Made by a program: the position numbers and the translations under genes. This document shows positions 1 to 8,201 of a stretch of 64,000 bases of DNA, piece after piece (the first letter of the stretch is position 1; each line of letters starts with the position of its first letter). The stretch is from Flavobacteriales bacterium (lineage in GTDB: Bacteria; Bacteroidota; Bacteroidia; CAIKAF01): NCBI GenBank assembly GCA_025451235.1, contig JANWKT010000028.1, forward strand, positions 124,001 to 188,000. The letters are read 5' to 3'. The notes below the pieces were generated by a model. That model searched no databases. It had not been told where the DNA came from and saw nothing but the letters and a program-made list of their open reading frames with translations.

Positions 1-161
1 ATGGAAATCCCCAGCAAAATTAAATATTCTGGATGTCCGGTCCCATAAAACAGCAGGCTGGTGATCAATAACAAAGCGATCCTGAACCTGCCGGGGATCA
101 AATAAAATACGGTGAGGACCGTAGGTAAAAAAATAAGAAAGGCAATGGATTTAAATGACAC
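1..161 (-). CDS. MBOAT-family O-acyltransferase, N-terminal fragment cut by window edge
   Basis: The minus strand is open from a GTG at 161 to base 1, giving 53 codons that begin M-S-F-K-S-I-A-F-L. The stretch is strongly hydrophobic, with F-L-P and Y-L-I-P-G-R-F-R, then L-L-F-Y-G and a P-E-Y-L-I-L segment. This matches the start of AlgI/DltB-type membrane-bound O-acyltransferases, including the complete one in this window at 31215-32624 (F-W-F-L-P, then L-I-F-Y-G-W-G). An in-frame TGA lies two codons before the GTG, so the start is constrained to about 161. The catalytic His region is outside the window, so activity cannot be judged. The call rests on N-terminal resemblance only. Confidence 0.68.
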   Translation of the reverse strand, partial: MSFKSIAFLIFLPTVLTVFYLIPGRFRIALLLITSLLFYGTGHPEYLILLGIS

Positions 162-235
162 CCTTCAATAAGTTTGCTCTAAACTATAAAGAAAATCGGA
201 ATGATGGTTCCACCGTAAATGGTCGAATGGTTGTA

Positions 236-388
236 TTGACTCCAGGGGAGTCAAATGTTGGTAGAAAATAATTGTGGTAGGGAGCTCAACGACCCCAGCG
301 GGGTCGTAGGTTCAGGATCTGCGACCCCGCTGGGGTCGTTATTTATTTTCGATTTATTTTTTACCAATATATGACCCTTCCAGGGTCA
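236..388. repeat. Cluster of four REP-like palindromes
   Basis: Four 17-19 nt palindromes with 3-nt loops lie within 153 bases: 236-254 (arms TTGACTCC, loop AGG), 290-306 (CGACCCC, loop AGC), 322-338 (CGACCCC, loop GCT) and 372-388 (TGACCCT, loop TCC). The two inner units also pair with each other: 288-306 and 322-340 form a perfect 19-bp inverted repeat. The outer units carry a shared tail in opposite orientation, ATGTTGGTAGAAAATAA at 255-271 on the plus strand and ATATTGGTAAAAAATAA at 370-354 on the minus strand. Palindrome plus conserved tail in mirrored pairs is the architecture of REP/BIME elements. No coding sequence is seen in 162-519. Confidence 0.75.
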
Positions 389-453
389 AATACATTCAAA
401 AAATTGATCTGCAATTGGATGACTACCTTAAAATAAAAGTATAGAAGGAAACC

Positions 454-543
454 TAGCGTAGAATAGATAGCTTTCCAGGCAATCCTTTACCTTAAGATAT
501 ATAATTTGCCAGGGAAACCTTACCTTAAAATATATAACTTCCC
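454..543 (-). repeat. 33-nt tandem repeat spanning the porU stop codon
   Basis: The last codons of porU, G-K-L-Y-I-L-R-stop (543-520), recur in the same frame exactly 33 nt downstream at 510-487, again reading G-K-L-Y-I-L-R-stop. A third, clearly decayed unit can be followed at about 477-454. The copies differ mainly by single substitutions, for example TTATATATTTTAAGG against TTATATATCTTAAGG. This looks like an old 11-codon tandem duplication in which the first stop codon now ends the protein. Confidence 0.7.
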
Positions 544-3500
544 GAAATTGTTCTTGAAATACTTATCTGCAGAGGTCGTTCGATGATCGATCACATCCCC
601 GTTCACTTTGGTGATCACCTGGTAAATATATACCCCGGTGGCCAGCTTATCACCGTATTCATCGGTACCGTTCCACTTGAATTGGGTAACGTTGTTGCCC
701 ACATGGATCGGACCCAACTCATCCAGGGTAATTTCTCGGACCACTACTCCACTAATGGTCATGATACGGATAGTAAACTCCGACGGAATTTCAGAACCCG
801 TTAAGGTAAATACCCATTGAGTGGAAGTTGAAAATGGATTGGGGAAGTTGAAAATATGGGTAATGGTAGATTGATTGATGACCTCGAATTTTATTTTATA
901 ATCATATACTCCACTATCTCCATAACCCGATTCATTTCCACTTACATCTCTTGCCCTCAGCAATAATTCATAAATACCATCTTGTAAAGTCAGGTCAGGA
1001 CGGAATTCGATCTTCGCATAATTTTCCGTGGTAGTGGCCGGGATAAAAGTAACTTCCGGATTTCCAAAATAAACATTTACTGGGGTGCTTTGGCCCGGAT
1101 AACGCAGGAATAATTTAAAGTCGGCGGTATCATCCAATAGAAGTTGGACATTTTCATCTTTGGCTTGTATATTGATCAAAGGTTTGCCCGAGACAATATC
1201 CCCATCCATGATATGGATCCCATCGAAAGTAACATCCAACAATGGGTTAAATTTATCCCCACTAACGACCATGTTCCTAGAACCAATATTGTTGAAATGG
1301 AATTGCTCCAGTTGATGGATGGGTGTAAAAGGATTCGCTTCCACATAAAAACTATTCAATCCGGGGAAGTTGGCGGTTGAAACAGAAAAAGTATCTACCA
1401 AAAACTGCCCGACTCGCAATGAATCCAGCTTGACAAAATAATTATGGGTCACATTGTTTTGGTCGACGATAAAATACCGTACCTGCAAACTATCCATGTC
1501 ATAGTCCCCAATATTTTCAATGGCGGTGCTGAACGTAAGCATTTGCCCTTGAGAGGTGGTATCATCATCATAAAAATAAGAGATGTTGGGATTCAAAGCA
1601 CATTCAGGAACTCCTTCATACATCACATGCCAATGATTGATCTGTGAAGGGGTGACCGTGCTATCGTCCCTGGTATACATGTATAACTTAAGGAAAGGAT
1701 ATTCGTTAGCAGGCATGTAGGAATTAAGAGCAAAGATGTCTAACGTAGTAATAGGTATCTGCGTCAATCCGGAAATGGCATTCTCATTTCCCAGCGTATC
1801 AATCCCCACAATACTTACCCATGCGCTGTCATTTGCTGCAACCGCATCCAAACTATGGGTTTGCCAATGAAAGGAAGTCCAGTTGGAAGCAGGTCCAACA
1901 ATTTCACTCGTAATGGTTCCAAAATTCCATTGGTTTTGAAGATTCACCGTTAATTCAATAGGGTCAACAATATTGGCTCCCACTACTTCAACCGTAGAGG
2001 CAGGATTTCCTTTACTCGTAAAAAATATATAAGGTACATTTAAATCATTATCCCGTAAATCTCTAACTGTGTCCGCACCAACTGATTCTAAAGCGGTTAT
2101 TACATTTTCATTCCAGTATAATGAATCGCTAAAATTAGGGGTCCAAAAAGTATAAGCTCCAATAAAATAATTATTGGGTATATCTAATAAAAGTTGTTGC
2201 AATCCCGTCCATTGAGCTATATCCGTCAGATCAGTATACATAAATAACTTTTCTGATCTATAACTATGACATCCGCAATTATCATTCATATTTCCATAAC
2301 TCATTGCTGGGTTGTTATTGTCAACAGGACAATAGCTTTCCCAAGGCTGAAGGGTAACAGGATCGATTACAAAAATATATAGTGCTGAATAAATCGGCCA
2401 GGAAATACAACCACTTTCCTCCTGCACTGATCCATCCAGTTTATATTTTGTTTCCTGGTTATAAGCCGAAACAGGGGTAGGATATGTTTTTACATAGAGC
2501 TCCTTAAAATCCGGAACAAAATCAAAGGTCCTCGTGGGACGGTTATGATTGATAAATAAATAATCATCGTCTTTGAACTGGAAGAAATGGTCTTGCCCCC
2601 ATCCATACTTTCCATCAATGGTTTGGAAAGTGCTTTCTTTCCATTTATAAAAAACGCCCGGGGTATCAACTCTTTCAATTCCCACTCTCCAGAAATAAGC
2701 AATGCTGTCGCCAGCAGGATAAGGGATCAATGTTGGAGAATTCCATTGGACTACACCCCCTCCTTGGGTAATGGTTGTTTCCTGAAGAAAAGGACTGTTG
2801 AAAAGATCGGTTGTATCCAACTGGAATTTATAGGTTCGAGATGGTGCAAAAGGATCACCTGTACTGGCTTTTAATGGAGTAGCAGCATTGGGGATCACGG
2901 CGTATTTATAAGGATAAACCGGTAAAATATCCGTAGAAAGAATGTTCAGGTTTTTGCCAATTACGTTGTTCACTACCTCAAACCCAGGCATCTCTTCAAT
3001 GGCCGATGGAATATCAGCAGAGATCGTGAAAATATTATTCCCGAAACTGGTTGATATACTTACAGGTAAATTAAACTCTATGGTATCCTTGTAATAAATA
3101 AAACTCCGGTTAAATGTATAAGTCTCATCCGGAACATTGGGTTCTGGAAAATCTCTGATGACCACCAATTGATAAGGTTGAGCGATCGTACGGCCTAAAT
3201 TAGTTACAATGATCTTCATTTTGAATGAATCCATTTCGGTAGTAACCACCTGAGGTTCGAAGGTTACATTATAAGGCTGTAGATCTATATCAGGTAATGA
3301 ATCCGAATTAAAGAACAAACCTGGATCACCGTGCAATTGAAAATCCAAAGCATTCATTCTTGTCAAGGAATGGGTGGTCTGTGATTGAGAATTATCGGAA
3401 ACCGCATTCTGATGAGAAATTCCCATCGGTTCCATATAATGGTTCACCCCAACATTTGAATACAAGGAATTGGTGATAGTGGCCAAAGGTCCTGCAAAAC

Positions 3501-5667
3501 CCAAGGAGGTTGAAGCAATGAAACCGATCGCGGCTTTATCTGCGGTTAAAACAAATCTTTCACTGATGAGTGGTGTGGGTTGAAATATATCACCAGACAA
3601 ACATCCATTCACGATATACCATGGATATTTTCCATAGTTGTCCATATCTTCCGGCTGGTCGACTATCTGGTCAAATCCTGATCCGCTGCTATGTCCAAAT
3701 ACGGTTACCAAAGAAACCCCAACACTGTCCAAAGCCTTACGAATCGAATCCGCTGTTGAAAACCCGAAAGGGTTGGAACCTATTTTTAAAAAGTTGGTGA
3801 CATGACCCCCAAATAAAGTATCCTCGATAATATTTTTATATCCATTCAAGTACACATTGAAGATAGGATCACTGGAAAAATGCAATACATTTTTCATCCA
3901 TTCAGGTTGAGGATCGATGTTTTGTGCTCCTTCATACCCTAATACTTTGTTATAATAATCAATGACCTGTGCATCAGAAACGGATGCCAATCTTCCAATA
4001 GCACAATACAGCCGATCGTTCCCGGTAATATTGTGTGGAAACATATTGTCGGTAGGTGCTATCCCAATACTCGGTAGTAAATTTTGAGAATATAATACAG
4101 GATTCTGACGGATCACGTCATGACGGATACTTTTTCCGATCAGGAAAACATGTTCCGGTTTTTGGATGGTCCAAAAACTATTGGTCATCCTTAAGAAATT
4201 ACGGATACCTTGGGGATGATTTGCAACACCGAACCCAAATTGATCCTGGATCTCTTCAATGTCAATTAAGATAGGATCATACACCAGGTCTCTATGATTG
4301 GTATATAAACTGGCGGCATTCCATTGGCTTTTATGAGTGATCACCACATAATCTTTATTTCCCAAAGCACCTTGCAGGTCCCTGAACTGGGCATAATGAG
4401 ATGGAGAAGCGGATACCGGACTGATCACAGGTATATTTCCAATGGTCGCATCCGAAAAAATATAGATCCTTTTGGCCGTTGGATTTCCATCATTGGGGAT
4501 CAAGGCTTGTAAAGTGCCGGCATTGTCCACTACCGGTATTTTTCGGTCGTTGGTCAAATCAAAGATCCAGGCTGTACTACTTTGCGCATTAAAGTTAGTT
4601 ATATCAACCCTTGCCTTGGTTTGTGCTGTTCCGTCTGGCAAGTACATGTTTTGCTGGGTACGGTTATTGAGATCAAAAGTTTGAGGCATGATCAGTTGAT
4701 AATAGCCAAAACCATTCCTGGTAATGGGACTAAAAGTGGTTAAAAAATTTACCCTGAAGGGTTCAGGGGAGCTTTGCAAGTTCAATGGATCCACCACAAA
4801 ATTCTGGATATAAAAATTGTATGCCGACAATGAATCTTCATAAACGCCTGTAATCCCCGCTACATCAATCCTGTGGTGGTGATCGTTAATAGCGCCCAAC
4901 GGATCATTACATGTAGCCACCCTTACCTGTAAATAAGAGGAGGGACCTCCAGTATAAATGGTGCTTTGAAGTCCATTTAAAACAGATCCTGTCCAGCTGG
5001 GTGCATAAAAAGGCTGGGGTGAATTGTCATCAAACAAACGGCAATAACCTTCTCCTGCCGTATACTCCGGAGAAGTAAGCTGATTAGAAATTTCACCCCC
5101 ATAATAATCATTGCTCAACCCTTCACTGGCTTTGTACCAATAATAAGGAGAAGAAACATAGGCGGGAAAATTGGTATCCGTTTCCAATGCATATCTTAAG
5201 TTGGTGGTAGAACCATTCCAGGTAATATAATAGAAGGAAGTATCATTGAATATACTATAGGCAGGATTCATCTGGTCGTTTTGACCGTTGATATATAACG
5301 CAGTATCAAGCCAGCCATCATTCGCTTCACCAAAAAACTCTATATATTCTCCTGCTTCAAAAAGAAAATCCCCATCATCCGAAACCTGGATGGGAATTTC
5401 CTGTCCCCTGAAAAACATTTGCAAATTCCTGGAATCAAAAGTAGTGGTATTGATACCTGCGCTTTGAAAAACGGTTTGATCGATATGATATACTCCGGTT
5501 TGTGTGATGGGCATCTTATAATAAAATTGACCATAATTGATCCATTCATTTCCCAGGAATTGTGAAAATGCATTTGTATTGAATCCAACGCATATCAATA
5601 ACAAGGGAAAAAATATTTTCCGTTTACCTGAAATGGCCTGGGATATTTTATTGAATCGTTGGCGCAT
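520..5667 (-). CDS. porU: PorU, type IX secretion system C25-family sortase
   Basis: PorU is the cell-surface peptidase of the T9SS attachment complex; it removes cargo C-terminal sorting domains and links cargo to anionic lipopolysaccharide or another anchor. I start it at the ATG at 5667 (1715 aa), which leaves a hydrophobic signal segment near residues 17-36; an in-frame ATG at 5703 would add 12 residues. The gingipain-like C25 core shows G-H-S-S-G with the catalytic His at about residue 659 and N-G-C-L-S-G-D with the catalytic Cys at about 689. After the peptidase come long beta-rich Ig-like stretches and a FlgD-like C-terminal domain with P-N-P-F and G-V-Y-I-Y motifs. It is much longer than the roughly 1150-residue Porphyromonas protein. 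It overlaps the end of porV by 20 bases, so the two are very likely co-transcribed and translationally coupled. Confidence 0.93.
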   Translation of the reverse strand: MRQRFNKISQAISGKRKIFFPLLLICVGFNTNAFSQFLGNEWINYGQFYYKMPITQTGVYHIDQTVFQSAGINTTTFDSRNLQMFFRGQEIPIQVSDDGDFLFEAGEYIEFFGEANDGWLDTALYINGQNDQMNPAYSIFNDTSFYYITWNGSTTNLRYALETDTNFPAYVSSPYYWYKASEGLSNDYYGGEISNQLTSPEYTAGEGYCRLFDDNSPQPFYAPSWTGSVLNGLQSTIYTGGPSSYLQVRVATCNDPLGAINDHHHRIDVAGITGVYEDSLSAYNFYIQNFVVDPLNLQSSPEPFRVNFLTTFSPITRNGFGYYQLIMPQTFDLNNRTQQNMYLPDGTAQTKARVDITNFNAQSSTAWIFDLTNDRKIPVVDNAGTLQALIPNDGNPTAKRIYIFSDATIGNIPVISPVSASPSHYAQFRDLQGALGNKDYVVITHKSQWNAASLYTNHRDLVYDPILIDIEEIQDQFGFGVANHPQGIRNFLRMTNSFWTIQKPEHVFLIGKSIRHDVIRQNPVLYSQNLLPSIGIAPTDNMFPHNITGNDRLYCAIGRLASVSDAQVIDYYNKVLGYEGAQNIDPQPEWMKNVLHFSSDPIFNVYLNGYKNIIEDTLFGGHVTNFLKIGSNPFGFSTADSIRKALDSVGVSLVTVFGHSSGSGFDQIVDQPEDMDNYGKYPWYIVNGCLSGDIFQPTPLISERFVLTADKAAIGFIASTSLGFAGPLATITNSLYSNVGVNHYMEPMGISHQNAVSDNSQSQTTHSLTRMNALDFQLHGDPGLFFNSDSLPDIDLQPYNVTFEPQVVTTEMDSFKMKIIVTNLGRTIAQPYQLVVIRDFPEPNVPDETYTFNRSFIYYKDTIEFNLPVSISTSFGNNIFTISADIPSAIEEMPGFEVVNNVIGKNLNILSTDILPVYPYKYAVIPNAATPLKASTGDPFAPSRTYKFQLDTTDLFNSPFLQETTITQGGGVVQWNSPTLIPYPAGDSIAYFWRVGIERVDTPGVFYKWKESTFQTIDGKYGWGQDHFFQFKDDDYLFINHNRPTRTFDFVPDFKELYVKTYPTPVSAYNQETKYKLDGSVQEESGCISWPIYSALYIFVIDPVTLQPWESYCPVDNNNPAMSYGNMNDNCGCHSYRSEKLFMYTDLTDIAQWTGLQQLLLDIPNNYFIGAYTFWTPNFSDSLYWNENVITALESVGADTVRDLRDNDLNVPYIFFTSKGNPASTVEVVGANIVDPIELTVNLQNQWNFGTITSEIVGPASNWTSFHWQTHSLDAVAANDSAWVSIVGIDTLGNENAISGLTQIPITTLDIFALNSYMPANEYPFLKLYMYTRDDSTVTPSQINHWHVMYEGVPECALNPNISYFYDDDTTSQGQMLTFSTAIENIGDYDMDSLQVRYFIVDQNNVTHNYFVKLDSLRVGQFLVDTFSVSTANFPGLNSFYVEANPFTPIHQLEQFHFNNIGSRNMVVSGDKFNPLLDVTFDGIHIMDGDIVSGKPLINIQAKDENVQLLLDDTADFKLFLRYPGQSTPVNVYFGNPEVTFIPATTTENYAKIEFRPDLTLQDGIYELLLRARDVSGNESGYGDSGVYDYKIKFEVINQSTITHIFNFPNPFSTSTQWVFTLTGSEIPSEFTIRIMTISGVVVREITLDELGPIHVGNNVTQFKWNGTDEYGDKLATGVYIYQVITKVNGDVIDHRTTSADKYFKNNFGKLYILR

Positions 5668-6745
5668 TTTCGGCTGGTTTCTTTTTGGTGAACAGGTCAA
5701 CACGGGCTGAGATCACATGCGACATACCTACCATCTGGCTGGCAAAATTCGCCAAGGTATAATCAATGCTCACTCCTTTGTATTTAAATCCAATGCCAAT
5801 GGTGGGCAACAGGTTTACTTCTTTTTTATCGTCGGGTGTTTTTAAATATTGAAATTTACCTATCCCTCCACGAATAAATACCAGGTCGTTGTATTCGAAT
5901 TCAACTCCGAGAGATGGATCAAAACTCATAGGACCAGCAGGGATCAATACGTTCCTTCGTCCGTCGAAAGTGGTGATGATATCGATCTCTGTTAAGATCT
6001 TGAATTTCTTAGGAAGATTAAATTGTTTGGAGGTAGCTAAAATAAGCCTGGGTGTTGCAATTTCTGTACTGCTGCTGATGATCTCATTACCGGTAGCTGT
6101 AAATACCAGCCGGAACACATCCGTATTATAACTAAAGTTGGTGATCGTGCCGGTGGCATCTCTCAGCATGGCCGCAAAGGTCCATGTTTTGAATTTATAC
6201 CTGGCCCCAAAATCAAATCCAAAACCCCATCCACTTCCAAACTGGCCTATATGCCGATGCAATACTTTGATGTTAACTCCATACGAAAATCCCTTGACCT
6301 TGGGAATGGTCCTTGAATAGCTGAACTGGAAGGCATAGTCGGCCGCATTGAAACCGGTTACTTTATCATAGTCAACATTCCCATTGGCATCCACCAATTC
6401 GAGGGTATTGGGGATATCGTCGACTCCGGAGCGGATAAAAGTGAAAGCTCCTGCCGAATTTTCGTTGAATTTATAGGCAACTGCCCCATAATCGTACTTT
6501 ACGATCCCGGCAAAATGTTCATTGTGCATGAAGGTAATTTGAAGGTCGCGCTGCATATTTACGAGGCCTGCGGGGTTCCAATAGCCCGCGGTAACATCTT
6601 CATTGGAGGCACAAACGGCCCCACTCATGCCCAAATTACGGGCCCCTACCCCAATATCGAGAAAAGCATTGGCATATTTTACCACCTGGCTAAATGCCTG
6701 TGGACCAATGAAAACGAGGGTTGCTATGAGGAGTATTCGCTTCAA
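5648..6745 (-). CDS. porV: PorV, type IX secretion outer-membrane shuttle protein
   Basis: PorV (LptO) is a FadL-like 14-strand outer-membrane barrel that carries T9SS cargo from the translocon to the PorU sortase. The protein shows a signal peptide ending in A-F-S-Q, then the PorV-typical segment with D-I-G-V-G-A-R-N-L-G-M-S-G-A and Y-W-N-P-A-G-L near the mature N terminus, followed by alternating beta strands. The reading frame stays open upstream, but the signal peptide begins at a TTG at 6745 preceded by GGAAGG at 6756-6751, so I use TTG and get 365 aa, the usual family length. The longer open frame would put 72 unrelated residues before the signal peptide. porU follows with a 20-base overlap. 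Confidence 0.92.
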   Translation of the reverse strand: MKRILLIATLVFIGPQAFSQVVKYANAFLDIGVGARNLGMSGAVCASNEDVTAGYWNPAGLVNMQRDLQITFMHNEHFAGIVKYDYGAVAYKFNENSAGAFTFIRSGVDDIPNTLELVDANGNVDYDKVTGFNAADYAFQFSYSRTIPKVKGFSYGVNIKVLHRHIGQFGSGWGFGFDFGARYKFKTWTFAAMLRDATGTITNFSYNTDVFRLVFTATGNEIISSSTEIATPRLILATSKQFNLPKKFKILTEIDIITTFDGRRNVLIPAGPMSFDPSLGVEFEYNDLVFIRGGIGKFQYLKTPDDKKEVNLLPTIGIGFKYKGVSIDYTLANFASQMVGMSHVISARVDLFTKKKPAENAPTIQ

Positions 6746-6756
6746 AATATGCCTTC

Positions 6757-6784
6757 CAAATATACGTAAAATTAATGTCCCAAA
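6757..6784 (-). promoter_or_regulatory. Candidate porV-porU promoter
   Basis: On the minus strand TTTG at 6784-6781 is followed after 16 nt by TATATTTG at 6764-6757, matching the Bacteroidota -33 (TTTG) and -7 (TAnnTTTG) boxes. The -7 box ends 11 nt before the TTG start codon and abuts GGAAGG, so the transcript leader would be only a few bases long. Confidence 0.4.
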
Positions 6785-6875
6785 AAATACGACCTTTGCA
6801 CTAATGAGTAATCGTAGTGAACTATTATATAAATGAAGATGCAAAAAGGCTTTAAGCCGTTGCAAATCAATAAGA

Positions 6876-7739
6876 ATGGGAGCCATTAAACGAAATATAC
6901 CCAACTTCATTACATGCCTTAACTTAGTGAGTGGTTGCGTCGGGATTGCTTTTACCTCCAAGGGTTATCTCATACTGGGCTGTTATTTTATCTTCATCGC
7001 AGCTTTTTTTGACTTGTTCGATGGATTATTAGCCAGGTTATTGAAAGTAGAAAGTAAGATCGGAAAAGACCTGGACTCTTTGGCTGACGTGGTTTCTTTC
7101 GGAGTTTTACCTGCCTTGATCGTTTTCAAAGTATTGGAAACAGTATTCGCTTTAGAATCAACGCATCCACCGGTGCGTAGTTTGACCAGTTTCCCGTTAG
7201 CGTATATTGCTTTTATCATACCTGTATTTTCGGCACTCAGATTAGCCAAGTTCAATAATGACCTAACCCAAAAATTTCATTTCAAAGGCTTACCAACTCC
7301 TGCCAATGCCCTTTTTTGGGGATCACTGATCCTCTCCATAAAATCATGCTTGCCCTTGATGGCATCTGGAGAATTTGGAGGGGAGGACCCCACCGGATCC
7401 TTTTGGGATTGTGGAGAATTTATCCCTTCATCCTACAAACCTCTTCCAACAACTCCAGACGGAGGGCATCTTCATTTCTTTACCGAATACTATTTTAATA
7501 AATGGTTCCTGATCAGTTCGGTAATCATCACCAGCCTGCTGCTGGTAAGTCCACTGCAACTCATCTCTCTTAAAATTCAGAAGTTTTCGTTCAAAAAATA
7601 CTTGATCCACTTTTTACTGTTGGGGGTCTCCATTTTTGCAGCTGTTTTGGTAGGTTTTGCATCTGCCCCGATTATTTTAATTTTGTATATTATTCTTTCA
7701 CAAATCCATTTTGCAACTACACATGAAATTCAAAGCTGA
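6876..7739 (+). CDS. pssA: CDP-diacylglycerol--serine O-phosphatidyltransferase
   Basis: The enzyme transfers phosphatidyl from CDP-diacylglycerol to L-serine, the committed step to phosphatidylserine and phosphatidylethanolamine, in the inner membrane. The CDP-alcohol phosphotransferase signature D-G-x2-A-R-x8-G-x3-D-x3-D is intact at about residues 49-70 (F-D-G-L-L-A-R through G-K-D-L-D-S-L-A-D). N-P-N-F-x-T-x-x-N-L is visible near the N terminus, and six or so hydrophobic helices span the 287 residues. A polar insert around residues 165-205 is longer than in typical members. The start ATG at 6876 gives M-G-A-I-K-R-N-I-P-N. The 3' end overlaps purS by 17 bases. Confidence 0.93.
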   Translation: MGAIKRNIPNFITCLNLVSGCVGIAFTSKGYLILGCYFIFIAAFFDLFDGLLARLLKVESKIGKDLDSLADVVSFGVLPALIVFKVLETVFALESTHPPVRSLTSFPLAYIAFIIPVFSALRLAKFNNDLTQKFHFKGLPTPANALFWGSLILSIKSCLPLMASGEFGGEDPTGSFWDCGEFIPSSYKPLPTTPDGGHLHFFTEYYFNKWFLISSVIITSLLLVSPLQLISLKIQKFSFKKYLIHFLLLGVSIFAAVLVGFASAPIILILYIILSQIHFATTHEIQS

Positions 7740-7974
7740 AATTGACGTGATGCCCCTAGAGGCATTGTTAGATCCCCAAGGAAAAGCTGTTACCGGCAGT
7801 ATGAAAAACCTGGGATTACCGGAAATTGAAAATGTTCGTATTGGCAAGCATATTACCCTTCTTGTAGAAGCTGCCAGCGAAGAAGATGCCAAAACCAAGG
7901 TGGATACAGCTTGCGCTAAATTATTAGCTAATCCAATTATGGAGTTTTATACGTTTAGTTTGCATCAACAATAA
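7723..7974 (+). CDS. purS: Phosphoribosylformylglycinamidine synthase subunit PurS
   Basis: PurS is the small structural subunit of the three-part FGAM synthase (PurS, PurQ, PurL), which converts FGAR and glutamine to FGAM in purine synthesis; it helps channel ammonia from PurQ to PurL. The 83-residue product has the family's early V-M-P-L-E-A-L-L-D-P-Q-G-K-A-V segment, a central V-R-I-G-K-H-I motif and the terminal N-P-I-M-E-F-Y core. I start at the internal ATG at 7723 (M-K-F-K-A-E-I) rather than 7711, because this is where family members begin. It overlaps the end of pssA; purQ and purL are not in the window. Confidence 0.9.
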   Translation: MKFKAEIDVMPLEALLDPQGKAVTGSMKNLGLPEIENVRIGKHITLLVEAASEEDAKTKVDTACAKLLANPIMEFYTFSLHQQ

Positions 7975-7988
7975 TTTTTTCTTTTCAC

Positions 7989-8095
7989 CGAAGTACGAAC
8001 CCCTGCCGGCAGGCAGGTTTTACGAACTTACGAACTACGAACCATGCTGGAGAGGTTCGTAGTTCGTAAGTTCGTATGGTTTTATTCGTACTTCG
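7989..8095. repeat. Heptad-phased TACGAAC hairpin with palindrome in one arm
   Basis: Between purS and the next gene a perfect 23-bp inverted repeat (8021-8043 and 8054-8076, 10-nt loop) is built from repeated TACGAAC words spaced 7-8 nt. An outer 11-bp pair, CGAAGTACGAA at 7989-7999 and its complement at 8085-8095, encloses it. The left spacer (21 nt) contains the palindrome CCTGCCGGCAGG at 8002-8013, while the right spacer has only 8 nt and lacks it. Lying just past the convergent ends of purS and the 8202 gene, it could also act as a transcript-end structure, although no T-run follows. Confidence 0.8.
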
Positions 8096-8201
8096 TTGGA
8101 AATAAAAAGATATAGCGAAAGCCCAGCTGGCCACTACTGACATTTTATCTTCAGTAAATGCCTCCTCCGTCTGAACGGCGTTCAGCTGGTCAGGCAAAAA
8201 A

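Noticed and set aside
288-340. The 19-bp inverted repeat as an intrinsic terminator of porU
   Set aside because: It lies more than 180 bases past the porU stop codon, lacks a T-run on the minus strand right after the stem, and its mirrored REP-like organisation explains it better.
583-4684. Many short plus-strand open frames opposite porU (for example 2587-2874 and 4472-4684)
   Set aside because: They lie fully inside a long, well-supported gene on the other strand, show no domain or signal features, and are the expected shadow frames of a large gene.
6746-6961. A 72-residue N-terminal extension of PorV starting at an ATG at 6961
   Set aside because: The extension precedes the signal peptide, is unlike any PorV N terminus, overlaps the start of pssA on the opposite strand, and would need a signal peptide in the middle of the protein.
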